Part shown: positions 43,426-53,399 of the stretch, in pieces
Layout: the number at the start of each line of letters is the position of its first letter
Numbering within the stretch: position 1 is the first letter of the stretch
Assembly: GCF_949769195.1 (NCBI RefSeq)
Contig: NZ_OX458333.1
Location: forward strand, 2,852,001 to 2,916,000
Reading direction: 5' to 3'
Source: Methylocaldum szegediense
GTDB taxonomy: Bacteria; Pseudomonadota; Gammaproteobacteria; Methylococcales; Methylococcaceae
Length of the DNA stretch: 64,000 nucleotides
Notes under the pieces: model-generated
Databases searched by the model: none
What the model was told of the DNA's origin: nothing
The model's input: the letters and a program-made list of their open reading frames with translations, nothing else
Program-made: the position numbers and the translations under genes

Positions 43426-44487
43426 TCAATTCACCCGATTGCGCAGGGTAAAAGTGGTTTCGAAAGCTTGATAGAGTCTCCGGTCGGCGGCGGCGACCGA
43501 TGCACCGTTGAAAAAGTAGGTCTGGGGCGTGTTCACCACGCCGTCCTCGACCGAGCGCAGCAGCAGGGCTACATTGACCGCGACCACCGAACCCCAACGC
43601 CCGTTGGCCTCGACCCAGGCAGCGGTTTCGTAACGGTCGGCGGCAAAGTCGCCGTTCTCATCCACGCCATATAGGACTTGCATGTCCTGAACGCCCTCGA
43701 CCATCTCCTGGGCCGCGCTAGCGCCCTCCCTACGGTACAGCGCAGGCTGGCCGGCGGGGTTGTTGCGTATGTAATAAATCTTGGTCGAAATGCGCAGGAG
43801 TTCGCCGCCTTCATAGCTTTTTCCCAGCTGCTTGGTCGCGTTTCCAGGAATCCGAGTGCCGCCGGTGTTATGAACGATGTTGTCGAAAACGCCCGATTCA
43901 TTTTTGTTCGTGACCTGAAATACAGCGGCCGCGAGGCAATCGGTCACGAGCACGATATCGCCTTCTTCGACACCGCTTCCCCTCGTCACTTTGATATCCG
44001 CCGAACCCGGCAAAGTTGGGTCGTCCTCATTACCTGGATGCTGCAACACCCGTGCTCCATTGCCGAAGGTGCCGCGTACCACCACGATGTCCCGTCCGCC
44101 GAGGGGGTTGGTAATGGCGTCGTCAGGTGGCAGGTTCCACGTGGATGTGGAAGACGCTTCGTAGCCGTAAATGGCTTGATCGAAATTCCACAAAAATCCG
44201 TTGGGATCGTTCAGCGTATTCGTCACGGTCACGTTTTCGCCGACGCAGCCGCGATACCCGGCCATCCGCAGATCGCGACCGAGGATCTGGAAGGCATAGC
44301 GGGCGTTCTCCTGAATGCGGGCCATGGCGTCGCTGGTCCGATAGCTCTGGCGGGTGCCGAGATAAACCGTCAGAGCGCCCCCCGTGAGCGCCAGGCTCAG
44401 AGTCAGGGCGACCATAATTTCCACCAGAGAGATCCCGCCCTGCTGCGTCGGGCCGAATATCGAAACCTCACGGTTCAAAGATTTCAT
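43426..44487 (-). CDS. pilW: Type IV minor pilin PilW
   Basis: A 353-residue pseudopilin with cleavage site QGG|ISLVEIMVALTLSLALTGG (Glu5 present) and a long globular domain, including RIQENARYAFQILGRDLRMAG, the conserved PilW segment, and Cys residues in GYRGCVGE and VTDCLAAAV. Its ATG overlaps the end of pilV by 4 bases (44484-44487). Typical PilW length. Confidence 0.92.
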   Translation of the reverse strand: MKSLNREVSIFGPTQQGGISLVEIMVALTLSLALTGGALTVYLGTRQSYRTSDAMARIQENARYAFQILGRDLRMAGYRGCVGENVTVTNTLNDPNGFLWNFDQAIYGYEASSTSTWNLPPDDAITNPLGGRDIVVVRGTFGNGARVLQHPGNEDDPTLPGSADIKVTRGSGVEEGDIVLVTDCLAAAVFQVTNKNESGVFDNIVHNTGGTRIPGNATKQLGKSYEGGELLRISTKIYYIRNNPAGQPALYRREGASAAQEMVEGVQDMQVLYGVDENGDFAADRYETAAWVEANGRWGSVVAVNVALLLRSVEDGVVNTPQTYFFNGASVAAADRRLYQAFETTFTLRNRVN

Positions 44488-44918
44488 AGCTGGCTCTGGA
44501 CTTGGAATTGTTGGGGGGCTTCAGTTCCGCGGCTGTCATCCCATTGCACGATGACGGTGACCAGGTTGTTCACCACGGTGACCCCGCCGTCGCCCTCGGG
44601 CAAGCGGTTGGCGAGTTCCGCGAGCCAACGGTTTAAATCCTGCGCGGCGCGGCTGTTCCCAATCGGCGCACCGTCTTCCAGATTGAGGTTGTATGCACCG
44701 TTGCGCGCGTCCTGCCGATTCGCTCTGAGCACATCTAGGATGTCGTAGGCCAGCATCGTGGCTTGGGAGCGGTGAAACGCGCTGTGATCGGCCCGAAGCC
44801 CCGCGACTTGTAGACCCGCCAGGCCGAGTAGCCCGATCGCCAACACCAGGATGGCGACAAGGACTTCCAACAGGGTAAAGCCGCTACACCGCCGGTTGGA
44901 TAATGAAACGTTCAGCAT
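44484..44918 (-). CDS. pilV: Type IV minor pilin PilV
   Basis: A 144-residue protein from the ATG at 44918 (ribosome site GGAGGTGAAGGA); the frame's extension to 44993 is fimT read out of frame. The cleavage site is SG|FTLLEVLVAILVLAIGLLG, with Glu5. RADHSAFHRSQATMLAYDILD continues the typical PilV helix. Its start overlaps the fimT stop by a few bases, showing coupling. Confidence 0.9.
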   Translation of the reverse strand: MLNVSLSNRRCSGFTLLEVLVAILVLAIGLLGLAGLQVAGLRADHSAFHRSQATMLAYDILDVLRANRQDARNGAYNLNLEDGAPIGNSRAAQDLNRWLAELANRLPEGDGGVTVVNNLVTVIVQWDDSRGTEAPQQFQVQSQL

Positions 44919-45478
44919 TCCTTCACCTCCGCTGCCACGCGCACTCGGCCGGTGGGACCGATCACGATCGCCCGTCCTTCGCCCGAGCTGCACAGCGTGA
45001 AGGTGCCGTCGGCCAGACCTTTAGCGCCGCCGGCTTTGATACCCTCGCTCACACCGCTTGCGAGGTAGGAGATACCCTCTGCGAAGTTGTCGCCGCCCCG
45101 CAGGGTCGATCCGGTTAACGCGCCAAATACCCGTATCCGCTCATCCGGCTCATCGATCACACCCTTGCTGTTGCCGGCCAGGTGGGTATTGTCCACAAAC
45201 ACGATGAAACCCTGCTGCCAGTCCGCGGTTGCCGAACAAGACGGTTCTGCCGCATTGGGATCGCCCGTCTTGCATACGGTCACTCGCGCACCTCGTTTGA
45301 TCGCCTCACTACGGGCGAGATTGAGGGCGCTCACCAGTTGGTTGGCCTGGGTGGCGAGGCGATTGTTGCGAACCATTTCCTGAAAGCTCGGCACCCCCAC
45401 TGTCACCACTATGGCGGCGACCGCCAGCGTAACCATCAGCTCGATCAGGGTGAAACCAATTTCGTGATCTGTTTTCAT
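44912..45478 (-). CDS. fimT: Type IV pilus assembly pseudopilin FimT/GspH
   Basis: A 188-residue pseudopilin. The cleavage site is IG|FTLIELMVTLAVAAIVVTVG. The FQEMVRNNRLATQANQLVSAL and LNLARSEAIKRGARVTVCK stretches are hallmark FimT/GspH segments. Two Cys pairs are visible (CKTGDP and CSATADW; LCSSGEG and VKEC). First gene of the minor pilin operon fimT-pilV-pilW-pilX-pilY1-pilE. FimT in some species also binds DNA for uptake. Confidence 0.9.
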   Translation of the reverse strand: MKTDHEIGFTLIELMVTLAVAAIVVTVGVPSFQEMVRNNRLATQANQLVSALNLARSEAIKRGARVTVCKTGDPNAAEPSCSATADWQQGFIVFVDNTHLAGNSKGVIDEPDERIRVFGALTGSTLRGGDNFAEGISYLASGVSEGIKAGGAKGLADGTFTLCSSGEGRAIVIGPTGRVRVAAEVKEC

Positions 45479-45872
45479 GCCGATAGGTATAGCAGTACTT
45501 TCTCACTGCATCGGCAGAAATCGATAAGCGGTAGGATTCGTCCGACGAACGGTTGTGGTCAGGTTCGAAAAGCGACAAAAGAGGCAGGAGAGGGTGATCC
45601 TTGGCCCTCCGATTGTCCAGGCTATTCCGTTCCCCAATCAGCGATGGCGCTTTCTCACGCGGCCGAAAAAACCCACGGAACCTGGTTCTTGAGGCTTAAC
45701 CGGCCGCGCCAAAACGCAACCAGCTATGGTGAGCCGCCTTAGCTGCCGGCAAGATGGACGGAGCCCGCTTTCATCAGGAACCCGCTTGGGTAAACCGCTT
45801 GACTCAAGCAAGGACGGCGGTTTAGGAACACAATTCCGATTGCAGCGGGAAAATTGGAGAAATCGACCGCCG
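45479..45872. other. Intergenic region with a hairpin, no supported gene
   Basis: About 390 bases between fimT and the next gene. TAAACCGC (45791-45798) and GCGGTTTA (45817-45824) form an 8-bp stem whose loop includes the small palindrome TTGACTCAA. It lies about 50 bases beyond the stop of the minus-strand gene at 45873 and may end its transcript. The fimT promoter should lie at the left end. Confidence 0.45.
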
Positions 45873-46208
45873 CTATTTGACGTGGTCCGGTTTTCCTAAT
45901 GATTTGAAAGGAAATAGCCGGCGGATGGTTCGCGACAGCCAATTACCCCTGCCGAGGCGTTGTTCGCGCGAGCGTTCGAATTCGGCGTTGAAGAAGGCTT
46001 TGGTGAGTTGTCCCGGTGTAGGTGTGTAACCGTGGCGCGCCAACCAGGCGTCCCGGGCTTCCGCCAAGAGACGATAAAAGGCGATATCATAGGCCGTATT
46101 GGCGTCGTAGCTGAGCGGCTCGTCATCGAAGTGGATGCTCAACTCATCCAGCCGGCGGCGGAACCAAGCTGTCAGTTCACTCAGAACGTATTCGTCGGAT
46201 ACCGGCAT
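45873..46208 (-). CDS. Hypothetical protein (111 residues)
   Basis: A small soluble protein with charged helical composition. It begins MPVSDEYVLSELTAWFRRRL and has AYDIAFYRLLAEARDAWLAR and an Arg-rich end (NWLSRTIRRLF). No signal peptide or membrane segment. No strong ribosome site was found before the ATG. No family recognised. Transcribed toward the hairpin at 45791-45824. Confidence 0.5.
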   Translation of the reverse strand: MPVSDEYVLSELTAWFRRRLDELSIHFDDEPLSYDANTAYDIAFYRLLAEARDAWLARHGYTPTPGQLTKAFFNAEFERSREQRLGRGNWLSRTIRRLFPFKSLGKPDHVK

Positions 46209-46456
46209 TTCGTTGAACTCGTGTTGTCGGTCAGTGTAATCACTAAGATTGCCTTTTCACCGGCGAAGTTCAGCCGATATCCCGCACGACTGGGTGCCCG
46301 GGTCGGCCCGCGAAGCCCGGATCTCGGGGCGAGCGTGAATGATTGTGAACTGGACCGTATAAGCCAAGCGACTGGCGACCGCGTCCACCGTCGCGTCGGG
46401 CTCAGGTTTTCGCCGACAATTTCCCGGTCTGCTTGGACGAGTTGGCTCGATCGATT

Positions 46457-46657
46457 ATGAACACAGATGAAATATTCCGACGATTGCGTATCGGTTTGTC
46501 GCTGGTGGTTGGATACATTACAGGTCAATATCTGGCGACAATCGCGCAGCATCATGCTTCGGAGTTCTTTATCGGGGGTTTTGGGGCAGGATTCGTTCTG
46601 ACACAGTTTCTTTGCTGGGGCGTCCAGTCTCATTGGAGAAGCAAGCGTTCGGAGTGA
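46457..46657 (+). CDS. Small two-helix membrane protein
   Basis: A 66-residue protein from the ATG at 46457 (MNTDEIFRRLRIGLSL); the frame extends to 46433. Two hydrophobic stretches (about 12-25 and 38-55) make two helices joined by a short polar turn (TIAQHHAS). No clear ribosome site. It lies 84 bases before the 76-residue gene at 46741. No family recognised. Confidence 0.4.
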   Translation: MNTDEIFRRLRIGLSLVVGYITGQYLATIAQHHASEFFIGGFGAGFVLTQFLCWGVQSHWRSKRSE

Positions 46658-46740
46658 TTGCATCGCGCCCAGAATCGCTCTACAGTAGAACTCAAGCCAC
46701 GGATCCAGGACCCTTCGATATTAAAGAAAGGAGATATGCC

Positions 46741-46971
46741 ATGTTTCTCAAACTGAAAAAGAACGGACATTTGGTCGAGGTTCTCAGTCTTAACGATCTG
46801 GTCAACCCGATCCATAAGACCGTGGTTGGCCGCTTGCACTGGGGAGAGGAAATGCAAGACCCGGAAAAATTCCCGAAAACCGACTTAGTGTTCCCGTCCG
46901 GCGAGGAGCTTCCTGTGTGCTGGACCGACGTTCACTATCGGGATAAAGAACTCCCCGCGAGCAAGCCCTAA
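46741..46971 (+). CDS. Small hypothetical protein (76 residues)
   Basis: Starts at ATG 46741 with an AAAGGAGA ribosome site, so the frame's upstream extension to 46612 is not used. The product (MFLKLKKNGHLVEVLSLNDL and so on) is a small soluble protein with a VLSLNDLVNP and ...VVGRLHWGEEMQDPEKF pattern. The composition and ribosome site support a real gene. No family recognised. Convergent with nfi, 23 bases apart. Confidence 0.65.
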   Translation: MFLKLKKNGHLVEVLSLNDLVNPIHKTVVGRLHWGEEMQDPEKFPKTDLVFPSGEELPVCWTDVHYRDKELPASKP

Positions 46972-46994
46972 GAACAACGACGCTTTTGCGTTTT

Positions 46995-47663
46995 TTATCC
47001 CGAGGCGAGGCGGTGTGCGTATCGCGTCGTCTCGGGAAGGCGGAAACGGGTGGTGCAACGCATCACCCAATCGACAGCCGTCGGCAGGGCAATTCGATGG
47101 CCGCATGATATGTAAATCGGTTTGACACCCTGCCGAGTCCTCAATACGGCGCCGATAGTTTCTCCTTTGTCCATCAGGGGAACCCAAGCGCCGCGTTTGT
47201 CGGGAACGTCGCCGTGCGTACCCGTGAGCCGCGTCTTGCCGACCCCGATTGTGGGAATATCGATCAGCAGACCGAGGTGACAGGCTATCCCCAAGCGGCG
47301 CGGATGCGCGTAGCCCTGGCCATCGACCAGAATTAAATCCGGTCGATCGCGCAAGGTTCGCAAGGCATCCAGGATTGCCGGAACTTCCCGGAAGGATAGC
47401 AGGCCGGGAACGTAAGGAAATGAGGTCGGCCTCCTCGCGACGGAGCTATCGATGGGATTCAGTTCGGGGAAACTCAAGGTAACTACCGCGGCCCGCGTGA
47501 CGGTGCGTGAGTCTTCAAAACCGACATCCACTCCGGTCACGCGTCCGATCGTTTCGGGAAGATCGTCCCGCAAGCTGATCAGGCCCCGGAGACGGTTCTG
47601 GATTGCAACGGCTTCTCGCGGTGTGACATCCCAGGGATGCTCGTGTCGCAGTTCTAATTTCAA
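46995..47663 (-). CDS. nfi: Endonuclease V
   Basis: A deoxyinosine-specific endonuclease that cleaves near hypoxanthine, of 222 residues from a TTG at 47663 (E. coli 223). The frame continues to a TTG at 47720, but that stretch is a REP-like sequence. Catalytic residues are visible: Asp in [10 protein letters not shown], the [10 protein letters not shown] segment with Glu, [17 protein letters not shown] with Asp, and [14 protein letters not shown] near the end. Start choice is uncertain. It follows mazG, whose stop is near 47708; the longer frame would overlap mazG by 13 bases. Confidence 0.9.
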   Translation of the reverse strand: MKLELRHEHPWDVTPREAVAIQNRLRGLISLRDDLPETIGRVTGVDVGFEDSRTVTRAAVVTLSFPELNPIDSSVARRPTSFPYVPGLLSFREVPAILDALRTLRDRPDLILVDGQGYAHPRRLGIACHLGLLIDIPTIGVGKTRLTGTHGDVPDKRGAWVPLMDKGETIGAVLRTRQGVKPIYISCGHRIALPTAVDWVMRCTTRFRLPETTRYAHRLASG

Positions 47664-47686
47664 CGTCGACTTTGATGGATTCAATT

Positions 47687-47712
47687 CGTCGGCAATGGCT
47701 CGCCAACCTACG
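47687..47712. repeat. REP-like element at the mazG/nfi junction
   Basis: CGTCGGCAATGGCTCGCCAAC then CTACG lies here. Read in reverse it is GTAGGTTGGCGAGCCATTGC then CGAC, the same layout as the half REPs beside the RAYT gene (GTAGGTCGACAATCCCTTGC then CGAC). It would encode the N-terminal VGWRAIADE if nfi started at 47720. Confidence 0.5.
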
Positions 47713-48514
47713 ATTGACAACCATTTGACAAGCTTCGTTTGGCTTCATCCCATAAGGCATCCAATTCGGCCAGCGTAGACTCGTCCAGGGTCTTTCCCTG
47801 AGCCGCCAATTGCTTTTCGATGTAGCGAAAGCGGGTGACAAACTTTCGGTTGCCGTTCCGAAGCGCAGATTCGGCATCGACTTCGAGGTGGCGAGCGAGG
47901 TTGACGACGACGAATAGCAAATCGCCGATTTCTTCCTGGATACGGCTTTGGTCGCTCGTTGCTCGAGCAGCCTCGAGTTCGTCCAGTTCCTCCCTGACCT
48001 TGTCGAATACCGGCCCGATTTCCGGCCAATCGAACCCAAAACGCGCAGCCCGCTTCTGCAGTTTTTGTGCGGCTACGAGTGCCGGCAAATTCGGTGCGAT
48101 ACCGCTCAAAGTGCTTTCCTCCTGCTCCGTTTTGCCTTTCTCCCGGCGCTCGGCGGCTTTGGACGATTCCCAGTACGCATGTCTCTCCGTGTCGGTCTCG
48201 AACACGGTATCGCCGAACACATGGGGATGGCGACGGATCAGCTTGTCAGCGATGGCACCGGCGACGTCCTCGAATGTGAACAAGCCGCGTTCCTCTGCGA
48301 TGCGCGCGTGGAAAACGACTTGCAGAAGCAAATCGCCCAATTCTTCCCGCAAATCCGCGGCATCACCGCGCTCTGCCGCATCGGCCACTTCGTACGCCTC
48401 TTCCAGGGTGTACGGAACGAGACTTGCGAAGTCCTGCCGCAAGTCCCAAGGACAGCCCGTCTCGGGATGGCGCAAACGCGCCATGATGTCCAACAGCCGC
48501 TGGATATTCGTCAT
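47708..48514 (-). CDS. mazG: Nucleoside triphosphate pyrophosphohydrolase MazG
   Basis: A 268-residue tandem-domain MazG. The first domain has [22 protein letters not shown] with the EE-x12-EE-type metal site. The second has [29 protein letters not shown] and [12 protein letters not shown]. MazG hydrolyses (d)NTPs to monophosphates plus PPi and lowers (p)ppGpp. Its ATG overlaps the stop of the PfkB kinase gene by 4 bases (48511-48514). No mazEF partner is nearby. Confidence 0.95.
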   Translation of the reverse strand: MTNIQRLLDIMARLRHPETGCPWDLRQDFASLVPYTLEEAYEVADAAERGDAADLREELGDLLLQVVFHARIAEERGLFTFEDVAGAIADKLIRRHPHVFGDTVFETDTERHAYWESSKAAERREKGKTEQEESTLSGIAPNLPALVAAQKLQKRAARFGFDWPEIGPVFDKVREELDELEAARATSDQSRIQEEIGDLLFVVVNLARHLEVDAESALRNGNRKFVTRFRYIEKQLAAQGKTLDESTLAELDALWDEAKRSLSNGCQS

Positions 48515-49455
48515 ATCCGGTCAGGGAATTCCAGGCCGAAGCTTTCCCGATAGCGTTCTTTGAACGCATGCAGGGTAAAGCTGTGATTTTGCGTGCCGTA
48601 GGTTTCGACCTTGATCGCTCCCATCAACGAAGCGATACGACCGATCGTAGGCCAATCGAATTCTTCCAAGAGGCCGTAAATCAACCCCGCTCGGTAAGCG
48701 TCGCCGCAGCCGGTCGGGTCTAGTACCGCAGTCGGCTTTGCCGGCGGTATCTCATGCCGGACGCCGTTGGCGTAGATCACCGATCCTTGCGCGCCTTTGG
48801 TGACAATCAGCGCTTCCACGCGCTGTGCCAGTTCTTCGGGCGTGAGACCGGTGCGCTCCTGCATGAGCTGGGCTTCGTAATCGTTCAAGGTCACCCAGGT
48901 CGCCAGTTCGATGAAATTCAGGAGTTCCTGCCCGTCGAACATCGGCATGCCCTGGCCGGGGTCGAAGATGAACGGGATGCCGGCCTCGGCGAACTGGGCG
49001 GCATGCTGAACCATGCCGTCTTTGCCGTCCGGTGCCACGACGCCGATGCGGATGCCACGGTCCGTAGGTACCCGGTTCAGATGGGAAAACGACATCGCGC
49101 CCGGATGGAAGGCCGTGATCTGGTTATCGTCCATGTCCGTCGTGATATAGGCTTGCGCCGTATAACTGTCCTCCAGAACCTTGATGAAGTCCTGCTTGAT
49201 GCCGCAATACCCAAGCCATTGCGCATATGGCGCGAAATCCTTGCCTACCGTGGCCATGGGCAGGGGATCGACGCCCAGAAGCTTGAGGTTATACGCGATA
49301 TTGCCAGCGCAGCCGCCGTATTCCCGGCGGAGTTCCGGAACCAGGAAGGAAACGTTCAGAATATGGACCTGCTCCGGAAGGATGTGATTCTTGAATCGAT
49401 CACGAAACACCATAATGGTGTCGTAGGCCACGGATCCGCAAATTAACGCCGTCAT
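48511..49455 (-). CDS. PfkB-family carbohydrate/nucleoside kinase (adenosine kinase-like)
   Basis: A 314-residue ribokinase-fold protein from ATG 49455 (the frame's upstream part is dgkA read out of frame). Sugar-site motifs are YGGCAGNIAYNLKLLG at about residue 47 and the catalytic/anion-hole motif DPTGCGDAYRAGLIYG near 250 (Asp base). LPMATVGKDFAPYAQWL and ITTDMDDNQITAFHPGAM are typical of adenosine kinase-like members. Substrate not proven; adenosine is a reasonable guess. Coupled to mazG downstream and 11 bases after dgkA. Confidence 0.87.
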   Translation of the reverse strand: MTALICGSVAYDTIMVFRDRFKNHILPEQVHILNVSFLVPELRREYGGCAGNIAYNLKLLGVDPLPMATVGKDFAPYAQWLGYCGIKQDFIKVLEDSYTAQAYITTDMDDNQITAFHPGAMSFSHLNRVPTDRGIRIGVVAPDGKDGMVQHAAQFAEAGIPFIFDPGQGMPMFDGQELLNFIELATWVTLNDYEAQLMQERTGLTPEELAQRVEALIVTKGAQGSVIYANGVRHEIPPAKPTAVLDPTGCGDAYRAGLIYGLLEEFDWPTIGRIASLMGAIKVETYGTQNHSFTLHAFKERYRESFGLEFPDRI

Positions 49456-49466
49456 TCTTATTACCT

Positions 49467-49829
49467 TTATCGAATCAGTACCAGTAACCAAACCACGCCG
49501 GCGAGAACCAGCGAAAAGAACACAGCCGCCGATCCAAAATCCTTGGCACGGCCGGACAATTCGTGCCGCTCGAAGCCGATACGATCTACGGTTGCTTCGA
49601 CGGCGCTGTTCAACAATTCGACGATCAGGACGTTCAGAAGCACGCCGATCAAAAGCGCGCGTTCCATGCCGTTCTGGCCGATCCACAGCCCTAACGGAAT
49701 ACCAGCGAGGACCAGCAGGCACTCTTGGCGGAACGCTTCTTCGTTGAGCCAGGCCGCACGAATGCCGGCGATCGAGTTGGTGAAAGCCGCATAAAAACGA
49801 GCAAAGCCCGTGAGAGTCTGTCCAGCCAT
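49467..49829 (-). CDS. dgkA: Diacylglycerol kinase
   Basis: A 120-residue inner-membrane DgkA from ATG 49829; the frame's upstream extension overlaps gcvPB. DgkA makes phosphatidic acid from diacylglycerol, recycling lipid from osmoregulated glucan synthesis. Conserved features are AWLNEEAFRQE at the start of helix 1, the VELLNSAVEATVDRIG catalytic motif (Glu and Asn) and three membrane helices. E. coli DgkA has 122 residues. It starts 8 bases after the gcvPB stop. Confidence 0.95.
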   Translation of the reverse strand: MAGQTLTGFARFYAAFTNSIAGIRAAWLNEEAFRQECLLVLAGIPLGLWIGQNGMERALLIGVLLNVLIVELLNSAVEATVDRIGFERHELSGRAKDFGSAAVFFSLVLAGVVWLLVLIR

Positions 49830-49836
49830 AGGCGTG

Positions 49837-51312
49837 TTATTCGGGTGTATAGGCGAGATCGGGACGCCTTGCCGCCCCGACTTCATCCAGCCGCCGTACC
49901 GGCAGCGAATGGGGCGCATTTTTAAGTCGATCCGTGTCGGTCTCCGCTTCTTTCAAAATCGCGGCCATCACCTCAGCGAACCTGTCCAAAGTGTCCTTGC
50001 TTTCCGTCTCGGTCGGCTCGATAAGAAGACACTCGGGAATCAGGAGTGGGAAATAGACCGTCGGTGCGTGGACGCCGTAATCCAACAGGCGCTTGGCAAA
50101 GTCCAGCGCCGTAACGTGGCGTTCTTTGGCCAGCCGTTTCAGCGTGATGATGAACTCGTGTGCGGCGAGGCGCTGCGGAAAAGCGGGTTCGAACCCCGCT
50201 TCGACCAGTTTCTTGAGCAAATAATTAGCGTTCAGGGTCGAGAATTCCGCCACCCGCTCGAGACCTTCGCGCCCAAGCATTCGGATGTAGACATAGGCCC
50301 GCAGGAGCACGCCGACATTACCCGCGAACGTGACCAGATGGCCGATGCTGTGCGGCCGAACGGCTTCGGTCAGCATGCGGTAACGCGACCCGTCTTTCGC
50401 GACGATGGGCAGAGGCAGGAAAGGCAACAGTTTGTCGTTGACGCCTACCGGCCCTGCGCCTGGACCGCCACCACCGTGGGGCGTCGAAAACGTCTTGTGG
50501 AGATTGAGATGGATCACGTCGAAGCCCATATCGCCCGGACGTACTTTGCCGGCGATAGCGTTCAGATTGGCACCATCGTAATAGAGCAGTCCGCCGGCTT
50601 TGTGAACGATGTCGGCGATGGCCTGAACATGCTGTTCGAATACCCCCAGAGTCGAAGGATTGGTCAGCATGATGCCGGCGGTTTGCGGACCTACGGCCTG
50701 CTCGAGGGCCGCTAGATCTACATTCCCGTCGGGGCCGGTAGCGACCTCGCGCACCTGAAAACCGCCCATGGATGCCGAAGCGGGATTGGTGCCGTGCGCG
50801 GCGTCGGGCACCAGTATCTCGGTGCGTGCCGAATCGCCCCGCAGCGCATGGTATGCGCGGATCATGAGGACCCCCGCCAATTCGCCCTGCGCTCCTGCCG
50901 CGCAAGCTAGGGAAACTCCCGCCATGCCGGTGATTTCGCGAAGCATCTCCTGGAGCTCGTACAAACAGGCTAGGGTTCCCTGTCCGGCTCTTTCCAAGGC
51001 GAGCGGATGGGTATTCAGAAATTCGGGCAGAGTCGCCAGTTCATGACACACCTTGGGGTTGTATTTCATGGTGCAGGAGCCCAAGGGATAAAACTGCGTG
51101 TCGATCGAGTAATTCTGCTGGGACAGGCGGGTGTAGTGACGCACGACGTCCAATTCCGACACTTCCGGCAAGGCTGGACGTCTCTTGCGCAGCAAATGAT
51201 CCGGAATGACCGGAGATTCCCCGGCTTCCCGGGGTAATTGCGCATGGGCGGCACGCCCCGTACGCGAACGATCGAAAATCAGCATTCTGTCGGCTCCGAC
51301 GTCTTCAGTCAT
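49837..51312 (-). CDS. gcvPB: Glycine decarboxylase P-protein, subunit 2
   Basis: A 491-residue PLP-dependent subunit of the split P-protein of the glycine cleavage system, which decarboxylates glycine and passes aminomethyl to GcvH. The PLP Lys is in [37 protein letters not shown] and the [10 protein letters not shown]-like segment are typical of subunit 2. It begins with the gcvPA stop/start overlap (51309-51312). Downstream genes dgkA, PfkB kinase, mazG and nfi follow closely. Confidence 0.97.
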   Translation of the reverse strand: MTEDVGADRMLIFDRSRTGRAAHAQLPREAGESPVIPDHLLRKRRPALPEVSELDVVRHYTRLSQQNYSIDTQFYPLGSCTMKYNPKVCHELATLPEFLNTHPLALERAGQGTLACLYELQEMLREITGMAGVSLACAAGAQGELAGVLMIRAYHALRGDSARTEILVPDAAHGTNPASASMGGFQVREVATGPDGNVDLAALEQAVGPQTAGIMLTNPSTLGVFEQHVQAIADIVHKAGGLLYYDGANLNAIAGKVRPGDMGFDVIHLNLHKTFSTPHGGGGPGAGPVGVNDKLLPFLPLPIVAKDGSRYRMLTEAVRPHSIGHLVTFAGNVGVLLRAYVYIRMLGREGLERVAEFSTLNANYLLKKLVEAGFEPAFPQRLAAHEFIITLKRLAKERHVTALDFAKRLLDYGVHAPTVYFPLLIPECLLIEPTETESKDTLDRFAEVMAAILKEAETDTDRLKNAPHSLPVRRLDEVGAARRPDLAYTPE

Positions 51313-52667
51313 GACTCAAGCAGCGATGCCACTCGGCGTACGTACAGTTCGATGTCCTCCTGAGTACGCGTTTCCGTGGCACAAACCAGAATGGCCTCGC
51401 CGAGTTCCGGATAATCCCTAGCGAGTTCGTATCCCCCTAAAATCCCCTGTTCCGCCAAGCCGTCCATGATCTCCCGTGCGGGCTTACGTGTGCGGTAAAC
51501 CGCCTCATGGAAGAAAGGCCCGGAGAAAACCCGTTCAACACCGTCGATGGCCGCCAATCCGTTCATCAGGCTCAAGGTGTTGCGATGGCATTTCAGCGCC
51601 ACCCGCCTCAAGCCCTCCGGTCCAAGGAGCGCCATGTAAATCGTCGCCGCCGTCACCATTAAGCCCTGATTGGTGCAAATATTCGAAGTCGCCCGGCCGC
51701 GTCGGATATGTTGCTCCCGCGCCTGAAGCGTCAGCGTGAAACCGGGCTTGCCGTCCGCGTCGACGGTGCGGCCTACCAAACGTCCCGGCAGCTGATGCAA
51801 GTGCGCTTTTCGGCAGCACATGAATCCGAAATACGGTCCGCCCCCGGACAACGGAATACCCAAAGGCTGGCCTTCTCCACAGGCGATATCGGCCCCAGTT
51901 TTTCCCCATTCTCCCGGTGGTTTGAGCAGCGCGAGCGCGATGGGGTTGACCAGCGCGATGGCAATTGCGCCGTTGGCGGCGGCCCAATCGGTCAATTCGT
52001 CGACGGCCTCGAGCACGCCGAAGAAATTCACTTGCGGAATCACCAGGGCAGTGATGTCGGCACCCGAATGGACTTCAAGCGAAGCCAAATCAATACGCCC
52101 GGTTTCGGTGTCGTAGGGCAACTCGATCAGCTCCAGTGCCTGGCTGCCGACGATGGTACGGACCACCCGACGGTAAAACGGATGGACGGTCTTAGGCATC
52201 AGAATACGCCGCGAGCGCGATTTCCGGTTCGTCCGCACCGCCATCAGCACGGCCTCGGCCAGACTGGTCGCGCCGTCGTAGAGCGAGGCGTTCGATACGT
52301 CCATGGCGGTGAGGCCGGCCATCATGCTCTGGTATTCGTAGAGAACCTGCAGCGTGCCTTGGCTCGCTTCCGCCTGGTAGGGCGTATAAGCGCTGTAAAA
52401 CTCGCCCCGACTGGTTATGGCCCAAACCGCGGCAGGTATGTAGTGCTCGTAAGCGCCGGCGCCTGTAAAGCATAGTAGCGGACGATTCTCCTGGATCCGA
52501 GCGCGCATCAGACGCGCAATCTCCATTTCCTTCAGAGCAGGCGGGAGATCGAGTTCTCCGCAACGCAATTCCGCCGGTATCTCGTCGAAAAGTGCCTCTA
52601 TAGACGGTACACCGAGCGTTGCGAGCATCTCGCGAACGTCGTCTTCGGTATGAGGAATGAACGGCAT
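51309..52667 (-). CDS. gcvPA: Glycine decarboxylase P-protein, subunit 1
   Basis: A 452-residue PLP-fold subunit that pairs with GcvPB. Starting [18 protein letters not shown], it contains the typical [40 protein letters not shown] and [17 protein letters not shown] motifs. It lacks the PLP Lys, as expected for subunit 1. No gcvT is within the window. It lies about 240 bases downstream of gcvH and overlaps gcvPB by 4 bases. Confidence 0.97.
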   Translation of the reverse strand: MPFIPHTEDDVREMLATLGVPSIEALFDEIPAELRCGELDLPPALKEMEIARLMRARIQENRPLLCFTGAGAYEHYIPAAVWAITSRGEFYSAYTPYQAEASQGTLQVLYEYQSMMAGLTAMDVSNASLYDGATSLAEAVLMAVRTNRKSRSRRILMPKTVHPFYRRVVRTIVGSQALELIELPYDTETGRIDLASLEVHSGADITALVIPQVNFFGVLEAVDELTDWAAANGAIAIALVNPIALALLKPPGEWGKTGADIACGEGQPLGIPLSGGGPYFGFMCCRKAHLHQLPGRLVGRTVDADGKPGFTLTLQAREQHIRRGRATSNICTNQGLMVTAATIYMALLGPEGLRRVALKCHRNTLSLMNGLAAIDGVERVFSGPFFHEAVYRTRKPAREIMDGLAEQGILGGYELARDYPELGEAILVCATETRTQEDIELYVRRVASLLES

Positions 52668-52905
52668 GAGCTAATGGATGGTTTCTTTCGACTGTTTCTA
52701 AATCGTTCGGTCGCTGAACGAACGCGCTAGGGGCTCGACACGAGGTATCTGTGATCGCCTATCCCTGCGCATACAGACACATTCTCTTCCGGACGGATTC
52801 CGCTCCTTTAACGCACAGTATCGGTCAAGAAAGCGCACCGCGCGTGAATAGCCGGTCTAGGCCAATTTAACGGCGTAGCCGACAGGAAGAGAACTCGCGG
52901 ATCGA

Positions 52906-53292
52906 TCAATCGGATTCGGCCTCGGCTTGATAAGCAGAGGCATCCAAGAGACTATTCAGTTCGGAAAGATCGTCCGCCTTGACGCGGAACATCCAAGCGG
53001 CATAGGAATCCTGGTTGATCGCTTCCGGAGCGTCGGAAAGCGACTCGTTGACCTCGACGATCTCGCCGGATACCGGGCTATAGATATCCGAAGCCGCTTT
53101 CACCGATTCGACCACGGCGCACGCTTCGCCCGCCTTGACCCGGCGGCCGATTTCCGGCAGCTCCACGTAAACCACGTCACCCAATTGCTCCTGGGCATAA
53201 TCAGAAATGCCGACGCGTACATGGCCGTTTTCCTCCGGTTTCACCCATTCATGGGTTTTCGCATACTTCAAATCGTCCAGCACTCTGCTCAT
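52906..53292 (-). CDS. gcvH: Glycine cleavage system H protein
   Basis: A 128-residue lipoyl carrier protein. The lipoylated Lys is 65 in [13 protein letters not shown], within the standard [10 protein letters not shown] context. [22 protein letters not shown] and [13 protein letters not shown] are the conserved flanks. Carries the aminomethyl group between P-protein, T-protein and dihydrolipoamide dehydrogenase. First gene of the gcv run on this strand. Confidence 0.97.
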   Translation of the reverse strand: MSRVLDDLKYAKTHEWVKPEENGHVRVGISDYAQEQLGDVVYVELPEIGRRVKAGEACAVVESVKAASDIYSPVSGEIVEVNESLSDAPEAINQDSYAAWMFRVKADDLSELNSLLDASAYQAEAESD

Positions 53293-53399
53293 TGGCCTCC
53301 CCTGTTCCTGCTAACCAAGTATTCTGGTCAAGTTACGGGAAAACCGCCCGGCGGTAAAGGGTATTGCCCGGAAAATTCGGTAAAGAGAGAAGCTTACGA

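Noticed and set aside
49810-50715. 301-residue plus-strand frame across gcvPB
   Set aside because: Antisense to gcvPB and without a ribosome site or domain.
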